Notes under the pieces: model-generated
Databases searched by the model: none
Seen by the model: the letters and a program-made list of their open reading frames with translations, nothing else
What the model was told of the DNA's origin: nothing
Source of the DNA: JANQKX01 sp039028695
GTDB taxonomy: Bacteria > Pseudomonadota > Alphaproteobacteria > Kiloniellales > Kiloniellaceae
Reading direction: 5' to 3'
NCBI GenBank assembly: GCA_039028695.1
Contig: JBCCHN010000104.1
Span: 1 to 18,746, forward strand
DNA: 18,746 bases
Shown: positions 13,739 to 18,746 of the stretch, piece after piece
Numbering within the stretch: position 1 is the stretch's first letter
Layout of the letters: every line of letters starts with the position of its first letter
Program-made: the position numbers and the translations under genes

Positions 13739-14170
13739 TCAAATAATCTCTGTTGATATTTTGCCACCTAAGTTTTCAGTTAACTTATTCCAACAAGTTA
13801 AATCTGCGACACCAAATTCAACCCAGTCCAGGGCTCTCGATGTCAAAAGTCCCATTGGCTCTTTGAAATGAATTGATATATATCCTTCCATTTCACTCAT
13901 CTGCAGGTAAGTCACTCTTTCGACATTATCAAAATCTACAGCTCCTTTTCCGCCCGAAAAACCAATAAAGACCTTGTTATAAACATGACTCACTGAGAAG
14001 TGGCGGGAAGATTGGTCACTAGCCGAAAAAAACAATCGGCTCCCGTCTTCATCCACTGTGCAAGACTGCAACTTAAATTCTTTGAAGCCCAAGTTTTCAT
14101 TTATTTTGGCAGCCATTGTGGTCTCCAATAAAAAGATTAGCACAAAACTTATCACGCCCAAAAACCTCAT
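13739..14170 (-). CDS. Exported small protein, candidate immunity protein for the Rhs toxin
   Basis: This 143-residue protein resembles no family I can name. It has a clear Sec signal peptide (MRFLGVISFVLIFLLETTMA, cleavage near residue 20) and a mature part of about 123 residues that looks beta-rich, with acidic patches and two cysteines (Cys37 and Cys126) able to form a disulfide in the periplasm. A strong GGGAGGTAA ribosome site precedes the ATG at 14168-14170. It begins 49 bp after the Rhs stop codon, the standard place for the cognate immunity gene of a polymorphic toxin. By position and predicted location it should neutralise the Rhs C-terminal domain in the periplasm; this is inference, no motif proves it. 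The gene is AT-rich, like the toxin tip and unlike the Rhs core. Confidence 0.72.
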   Translation of the reverse strand: MRFLGVISFVLIFLLETTMAAKINENLGFKEFKLQSCTVDEDGSRLFFSASDQSSRHFSVSHVYNKVFIGFSGGKGAVDFDNVERVTYLQMSEMEGYISIHFKEPMGLLTSRALDWVEFGVADLTCWNKLTENLGGKISTEII

Positions 14171-14219
14171 CCAAGTTACCTCCCTTTCAGAAATGTCTTA
14201 CCCCCAACCATTCTTGGAT

Positions 14220-14702
14220 CTAACCACCGAATTCATCATACAAATTCTGTGGGCTTGAAAATATCACACCAGTACTTTGTCCGGCTGCACTCGCAACGTC
14301 TGATGCAAAGCTCCCACACATGTTCCCAAAGAGACTGTATTTACCAGGGCTTTGCGAAACAGCATCAATATGATTAATCGCAGCCTTATATTCACTCTCT
14401 GTTATCAAGAAAGTTTTTGAAGCATTTAGGTTTGTTCCGTTTATGTAGTATTCATAATAACCGGTGTGCATTTCATCGAGAACAATACCGTCGATTTCTC
14501 CTGATATTGCTTCTCCATATGTTGCAAAACCTCCCTCCGGCCAATAACCGCGCGCCAAAACATTGCTATCTGAATCTTCCAAAATCACAAAAGCATGGCC
14601 AATTTTATCGCTTTCGTCATCCAGATGAGCAACAACGGTTAAACTGTGGTTTTTAGGCTCGCTTTGGGGTTTTCCCGCCGAAGTGTTTAGACGCTTTGAT
14701 AA
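14220..14702 (-). other. Variable toxin tip of the Rhs protein: permuted NlpC/P60-like domain
   Basis: These are the last 160 residues after YLFNNG. The visible pattern is a strand LTVVAHLD, then KIGHAFVILED with His1382 (codon 14595-14597), GYWPEGG, a middle region with a TYKA-like helix ESEYKAAINHI, then YSLFGNMCGSFASDVASAAG with the only cysteine, Cys1475 (codon 14316-14318), at a helix start. Histidine before cysteine, with GHAF and N-x-C at these spots, is the layout of permuted papain-like folds (YiiX, LRAT, permuted NlpC/P60), which cut peptidoglycan amide bonds or act on lipids. Target and activity are inference. Confidence 0.6.
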
Positions 14703-17700
14703 GCCATTATTAAACAAATACCCAAATCCGGCCGTCTGGGCTCCGTTGGCGAATTTGCCGCCGCCGATAACCGAGGCCGTGCCGCCCACTGTTGCGGCGG
14801 CTGCTGCTCCAAAGGCCATGCCGCCTACTGTATCTGTGTTGGCCGCTGTATTAATAAAAGGCGTGGCCGCCTTGCCGGCCGCGCCTGCCACAAAGCCGCT
14901 CAGGAACTTGCCGCCCTGGAGCTCGCTGCGGGTGCCGCCGACGAGGCCGTGGGCGACCACGCGGGTGGCCGAGAAGCCTTCAACGGTTACGCCGAAGTTT
15001 TTGATCGCCGCATCGAAGCCATCGAAGAAACTGGACGCACCTATAGCTCCAAAGATGGCCCCTGTGGCCGCCCCGAATGCGGCAGCTCTTAAATCAAAGC
15101 CACTGGAGACAAATCCCGCTGAAAATCCGCTGACAGCACCCGCCACGGCACCTGCGGCGATACCCTCTAGCCCGAGGATGGTCCCGGCAAAGAAGGAACC
15201 TGCCCCAAAGGTAAAGTAAGCCACCACAGCCGCCACGGCGATCTGGATGATCGGATTGGACAGGAGCTTCTTGAAGGCCTTGAAAAGGCTCGACAGGAAG
15301 AAGCCGCTGGGATCCGTGTAGGACAGGGGATTGTTGTTGACGTAGGTGTAGCGGTTAAAGCCTTGCGTCGATTCCGGCAGCTGGACGAAGGGGTCCGCCG
15401 AGAGGAAGCGACCGATGGTGGGGTCATAGACCCGCCCGTTCATGTGGATCAGGCCGACCGTGTCCAGGTGTTCGTGCCCGGTGAAGCCGCGCAGGGTTTC
15501 CGAGGCGTAGATGGGCGTTGCCGCCGCGTCCCAATCGGTTTCCCGCCGCTTGCCGTGGGCGTCGTAGGAAAGGCGCTCCTGCACAGCGCCCGCGCTGTCC
15601 GTCACCGTGTCGATGGAGCCCAGGTGGTCCTTGTGGAAATAGCTGTCTTTTGTGGAGGTGCTGGCGCCATCATCGGTGATGACGTGCATGGCCACGGTGG
15701 CGCCGGCCGCGATGTAATGGCGTTCCTCCACATTACCGCCGGGCAGGTCATGACGCTCGAAGCGCCCGCCGATATAGCGGATGGTGGTCAGACTCGTCCC
15801 CTGGGTGATGACCTGCTTCAGCCTCGCCCGATCATGGCCGTAGACGAAGGAGACGGAATCGTTCGTCGTCGTGTCGGTGATGATCGTGGGCTTGTTGTAG
15901 GAAGACCAGGTTATGGCCCGCCCGGCGCCGGCCACCATTGAGCCGTTGTTATCGTATGTGTAGGTATTGTTACCGGCGGTAGTGACCGCGTTGGGCCCGG
16001 CATTTCCCGCACCGTAAAGGTAGGCGCCCACATCCGACTTGCTCAGGATGTTACCGACAGCGTCATAGCTATAAGTGGTGGTCTCCAAGGTGGAGCCGGT
16101 GGAATTTACCTTCAGCTTATTTTCTGTCAGTCGGTTCAAACCGTCATAGAGGAACTGTTCCTTACGATCCAAATTCAGATCCCGGCGCTTGACCAAGTTG
16201 CCCAAGAAATCGAACTCGTATGCTAAGTCTTGGACGGAGGCGATGCCCGTATCCAAGGTTTGGATAGAGCCGATCCGGCCGGTCTGGTTGTCATAGTCGC
16301 GGAGGGTACGAAGCCCGTTCCCAAGGGTTTCCTCAAGTATGCGCCCCTCAGAATCCACAATGTCCGCTTCCCAATAGGTCGTCCCGTTGGAGCCGACCAC
16401 ATCGGTCAGAAAGCCATTTCCGTTATAATTATTCGTGACGGAGAAGCCGGACGGATAGGTAATTTGGTTCACCCGGCTGGCAAAGTCATAGGCCAAGTCT
16501 TCATCATAGCTGGTGCCGTCTATATTGGTTGTGGTCTGTGAAAGACGTCCCAAGCTATCATAGCTCAAGATTTGATAATTGCCGTTCGGCCCGTCTGCCC
16601 GACGCAGCTTGCCCACGCCCTTGGTGGCCGTGTCGTAATCCCAGGTGGAGGTTGCTGCCGACGGGGTCCCTGCCAGGTCGATCCTGGTTAGCATGCGCCC
16701 AAGCTTGTCGTAGGTCATGTCGGTTCTTTGACCCAGCGCGTCTGTCTGGCTCACTAGTTCGCCGACCGCATTATATTCATAGGTCCAGCTGCCCATGTTG
16801 GGATCATCGATGGCGGTCTTGCGCCCCCGAAGATCATAGGAAACGATAACTGTCTCATTTAAGGGATCTTTGGTTTCCACCAAATTGCCATAGAGGTCGT
16901 AGCTGTACTCGACAGTGTTGTTGTCGTTATCCTCGACTTCTTTCAGTTGACCAATCGCGTTTTCTGTTCGCGTATCGACCTGTAATACGGTTCCGTTCGG
17001 TTGCTTGCTGGTCGTTGACGTCACCAATCCATCATATGTGACTTCATTGAAGCTTCCGTCCGCGGCGATGGTTTTTAAGATACGGCCGATGCTGTCATAT
17101 TCGGTGGTGTTCCAATAGATGCTCGGATTGGCACTGTCGTAGTAGGGTCGCGACGTTTTGATAACCCGGCCTTGATTATCGAATTCCGTGTCCACGAAGA
17201 CCAGGCTGTTGTCAAAGCCTTCCGTATCCGTACGGATAACGCGGTTCAGGACATCGAAATAGGAACGCGTCCAGGAGGTATAGCGGCTGCCGGCATGTTC
17301 ATGCCTTTCCTGCACCGTGTGAATGGCTTCGGCGGGGCAGGCGGAGATGCCGCCGGTACAAAATTTATATTCCCAGGTTGTATAGGTACCGTCTGCCCGG
17401 TCTTCTCGGGTTTTGCGGCCGAAACCATCGTATTGCCAGGTGGTTGTCAGGCTATTGGGCCCGGTCAGCGACGTCAGCAATCCGTAACGCTCGTCGTAGG
17501 CGCGGGTTTCCGAATGACCTAAGGGATTTGTTTCGCTGACGGCGAACTGACCGTCGGCATCGTAGGTAACCGTGGTCGTGCGCGGCGAGATATCCGGGCC
17601 ATCCACTGTGGTGGTCAGGACATTGCCGAAGGTGTCGTAGGTATAGGTGGTCTCCAGCTTGAGGTTCGGATCGTTGGGTTCGATGGTTTCTCGTTTTAAG

Positions 17701-18746
17701 AACCCATTATTCGTATAGTCGAACTCCGATTCTCGGACGACAAAGGCGCCGCTGTCAGAGGGTATGGACTTGCGCACTTCGCTCGTGGTCAAGCGCCCGA
17801 GGTGCCAATCGTTTTCATCGACGGGGTAATAGGTATTTATTGTTTTGGTTTTGAACTCTTCCGTATTGGCCCCATTGTTGTCCTCGGTCGTTACCGTGAC
17901 CTGGGTTGCCTGTCCATAGGTGTCGTAGATGGTTGCGGTTTCGACCTGTGTCACATAGTCATTGCCAGGGCCATCGTTCACTTCATAGGTCTTGGCGATG
18001 GCATTGCTCGTGTAGACAAAGCGCGACTTGCCTCCATGGAGTTGGGTTTCCGCCCAAGTGTTTTCCTGACTGCTAATCAGGGTTTTTCCACCACCATCTT
18101 CAAAGAAAGTTTCACTGGATTTAACTTGTCCCACATAAGGGAACACTTGTCGGTATTCTGTGCGGGTTATGATGTCGGTTTGTTCATTATCCACCTCGAC
18201 CCATTCAAAACCCAGGAAGCCGCGCCCATTTTGATGACCCCTGGCCCCCCCGTAGCTATAGAAGGTGCGTGCCGTACCGCCCAGGCCGTCATCTTGGGAA
18301 ACCGTGTCCACCAGGTACATGGGGGCAACGATGTCGATCTTTGCGGGCGCGTCAATATCGCCTTTTTCGTAGATCGCCGTGTCGGTCATTGGAGCATAGT
18401 CAACCGAAATGACTTTACCCAAGGAGTCATTCACCGATAGCAATAGATCGGGTGCCTCGGATCGGCCGCGCCAGGTCCGCTGAAATTTGTTGCCCGAGGC
18501 ATTGGTATATCCTTGCACATGATCTACAAGACCGTCCGCATCAAGATCTGCAAAGGTGCCATGGGTCCACTCCCGCTTATCGGGGTGATTGTAGCTGCGC
18601 AGTATGTTTTCGAGTTTGTAACTGGTGTCATTAACCCAACCTTGACCGGTGTTAAGAGCAGTTTTGAGTTTGTCATTACCGGAAACATTTCGATAAGCAC
18701 GAACAAAATCCACCAGACCGTCGCCATTGACATCAACCAATTGCGC
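14220..18746 (-). CDS. Rhs/TcB-like polymorphic toxin with permuted papain-like C-terminal domain, N-terminus cut by window
   Basis: A giant YD-repeat protein; 1508 C-terminal residues are in the window and the frame is open at the right edge. Numbering from the leucine (TTG) at 18740: FG-GAP/VCBS-like calcium motifs DVNGDG (3-8) and DLDADG (65-70); a SpvB/TcdB-middle-like region with KVISVDYAPMTD and GRGFLGFE (172-179); many YD repeats (YDADGQ, YDGFGRKTRE, YDLYGN, YDKLGRMLTR); the Rhs core with LRGFTGHEHLDTVGLIHMNG and GRVYDPTIGRFLSADP, ending in DPSG (1143-1146), the known self-cleavage site region. Next come about 200 hydrophobic Gly/Ala-rich residues, the delimiter GFGYLFNN, and the toxin tip (1347-1506). 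The YD repeats form a shell that encloses the toxin. The immunity candidate follows 49 bp later. Delivery route cannot be judged without the N-terminus. Confidence 0.92.
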   Translation of the reverse strand, partial: AQLVDVNGDGLVDFVRAYRNVSGNDKLKTALNTGQGWVNDTSYKLENILRSYNHPDKREWTHGTFADLDADGLVDHVQGYTNASGNKFQRTWRGRSEAPDLLLSVNDSLGKVISVDYAPMTDTAIYEKGDIDAPAKIDIVAPMYLVDTVSQDDGLGGTARTFYSYGGARGHQNGRGFLGFEWVEVDNEQTDIITRTEYRQVFPYVGQVKSSETFFEDGGGKTLISSQENTWAETQLHGGKSRFVYTSNAIAKTYEVNDGPGNDYVTQVETATIYDTYGQATQVTVTTEDNNGANTEEFKTKTINTYYPVDENDWHLGRLTTSEVRKSIPSDSGAFVVRESEFDYTNNGFLKRETIEPNDPNLKLETTYTYDTFGNVLTTTVDGPDISPRTTTVTYDADGQFAVSETNPLGHSETRAYDERYGLLTSLTGPNSLTTTWQYDGFGRKTREDRADGTYTTWEYKFCTGGISACPAEAIHTVQERHEHAGSRYTSWTRSYFDVLNRVIRTDTEGFDNSLVFVDTEFDNQGRVIKTSRPYYDSANPSIYWNTTEYDSIGRILKTIAADGSFNEVTYDGLVTSTTSKQPNGTVLQVDTRTENAIGQLKEVEDNDNNTVEYSYDLYGNLVETKDPLNETVIVSYDLRGRKTAIDDPNMGSWTYEYNAVGELVSQTDALGQRTDMTYDKLGRMLTRIDLAGTPSAATSTWDYDTATKGVGKLRRADGPNGNYQILSYDSLGRLSQTTTNIDGTSYDEDLAYDFASRVNQITYPSGFSVTNNYNGNGFLTDVVGSNGTTYWEADIVDSEGRILEETLGNGLRTLRDYDNQTGRIGSIQTLDTGIASVQDLAYEFDFLGNLVKRRDLNLDRKEQFLYDGLNRLTENKLKVNSTGSTLETTTYSYDAVGNILSKSDVGAYLYGAGNAGPNAVTTAGNNTYTYDNNGSMVAGAGRAITWSSYNKPTIITDTTTNDSVSFVYGHDRARLKQVITQGTSLTTIRYIGGRFERHDLPGGNVEERHYIAAGATVAMHVITDDGASTSTKDSYFHKDHLGSIDTVTDSAGAVQERLSYDAHGKRRETDWDAAATPIYASETLRGFTGHEHLDTVGLIHMNGRVYDPTIGRFLSADPFVQLPESTQGFNRYTYVNNNPLSYTDPSGFFLSSLFKAFKKLLSNPIIQIAVAAVVAYFTFGAGSFFAGTILGLEGIAAGAVAGAVSGFSAGFVSSGFDLRAAAFGAATGAIFGAIGASSFFDGFDAAIKNFGVTVEGFSATRVVAHGLVGGTRSELQGGKFLSGFVAGAAGKAATPFINTAANTDTVGGMAFGAAAAATVGGTASVIGGGKFANGAQTAGFGYLFNNGLSKRLNTSAGKPQSEPKNHSLTVVAHLDDESDKIGHAFVILEDSDSNVLARGYWPEGGFATYGEAISGEIDGIVLDEMHTGYYEYYINGTNLNASKTFLITESEYKAAINHIDAVSQSPGKYSLFGNMCGSFASDVASAAGQSTGVIFSSPQNLYDEFGG

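Larger units (their letters stand above)
12789..18746. mobile_element. Putative genomic island, left end at the tRNA-Leu fragment, right end outside
   Basis: The tRNA fragment points its 3' end to lower coordinates. Because elements that insert into a tRNA 3' end leave the fragment at the far side with chromosome beyond its 3' end, the inserted DNA should lie at coordinates above 12788. Content agrees: AT-rich non-coding DNA, gene relics, and an Rhs toxin locus with immunity candidate. The intact tRNA-Leu gene and the integrase would be expected beyond the right edge; neither is seen here, so the extent is unproven. Confidence 0.45.

Noticed and set aside
13517..13871. Continuation of the GtrA zero frame to 13871
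   Set aside because: After the frameshift it loses the membrane pattern, becomes serine- and arginine-rich, and overlaps the immunity candidate on the other strand.
17802..18440. 212-codon plus-strand frame and other long plus frames opposite the Rhs gene
   Set aside because: Antisense shadows of YD-repeat coding sequence with no ribosome site or motif.
1..18746. CRISPR array, rRNA or complete tRNA genes, insertion-sequence ends
   Set aside because: Looked for on both strands; the only RNA-gene signal is the tRNA-Leu 3' fragment, and no regularly spaced repeats or transposase genes are seen.

Overview
The window reads as chromosomal DNA from a Gram-negative proteobacterium, most likely an alphaproteobacterium of the Rhodospirillales type. 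This is a guess from gene content (cyanophycin synthetase plus a Mur-ligase partner, pseudoazurin, a sugar-transfer ATP-grasp protein, an LpxL-like acyltransferase) and a fairly high GC level; no taxonomic marker gene is present.

Left part (1-12495) is ordinary chromosome. A cyanophycin operon opens it: cphA, cut by the left window edge, is followed 9 bp later by a second Mur-ligase protein that keeps the CphA-like N-domain and ligase domain but has no ATP-grasp domain. A class I methyltransferase with its own sigma70-like promoter, a small exported protein and a convergent sugar-transfer ATP-grasp gene follow. After a 423-bp AT-rich intergenic region with repeats come an acyltransferase-like gene with an altered active-site motif, a short conserved-looking protein, an AEC-family transporter, a DUF1971-like gene broken by one amber codon, a DUF364/DUF4213 protein, a pseudoazurin and an AhpD-like (CMD family) protein.

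At 12730-12788 lies the 3' part of a tRNA-Leu(UAA) gene on the minus strand, with no 5' half. This is the usual scar of a tyrosine-integrase element inserted into a tRNA 3' end. Its orientation puts the element at higher coordinates, from about 12789 to beyond the right edge. Next to it are a helically spaced set of short repeats, the tail of a lost gene and a frameshifted GtrA-like gene.

The right third (13739-18746, minus strand) is a polymorphic toxin locus. A giant Rhs/TcB-like protein, cut by the right window edge, has FG-GAP-like repeats, a TcdB-middle-like region, YD repeats, the Rhs core ending in DPSG, a glycine/alanine-rich hydrophobic stretch, a YLFN delimiter and a variable 160-residue C-terminus. 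That C-terminus carries a GHAF histidine and a later NMC cysteine, the order expected of a circularly permuted papain-like (NlpC/P60, YiiX, LRAT) hydrolase. Directly downstream is a 143-residue protein with a strong ribosome binding site, a signal peptide and two cysteines, the best candidate for a periplasmic immunity protein. The toxin tip and immunity gene are visibly AT-richer than the Rhs core, as expected of an exchangeable cassette. This island-borne toxin/immunity pair is the most interesting system in the window.
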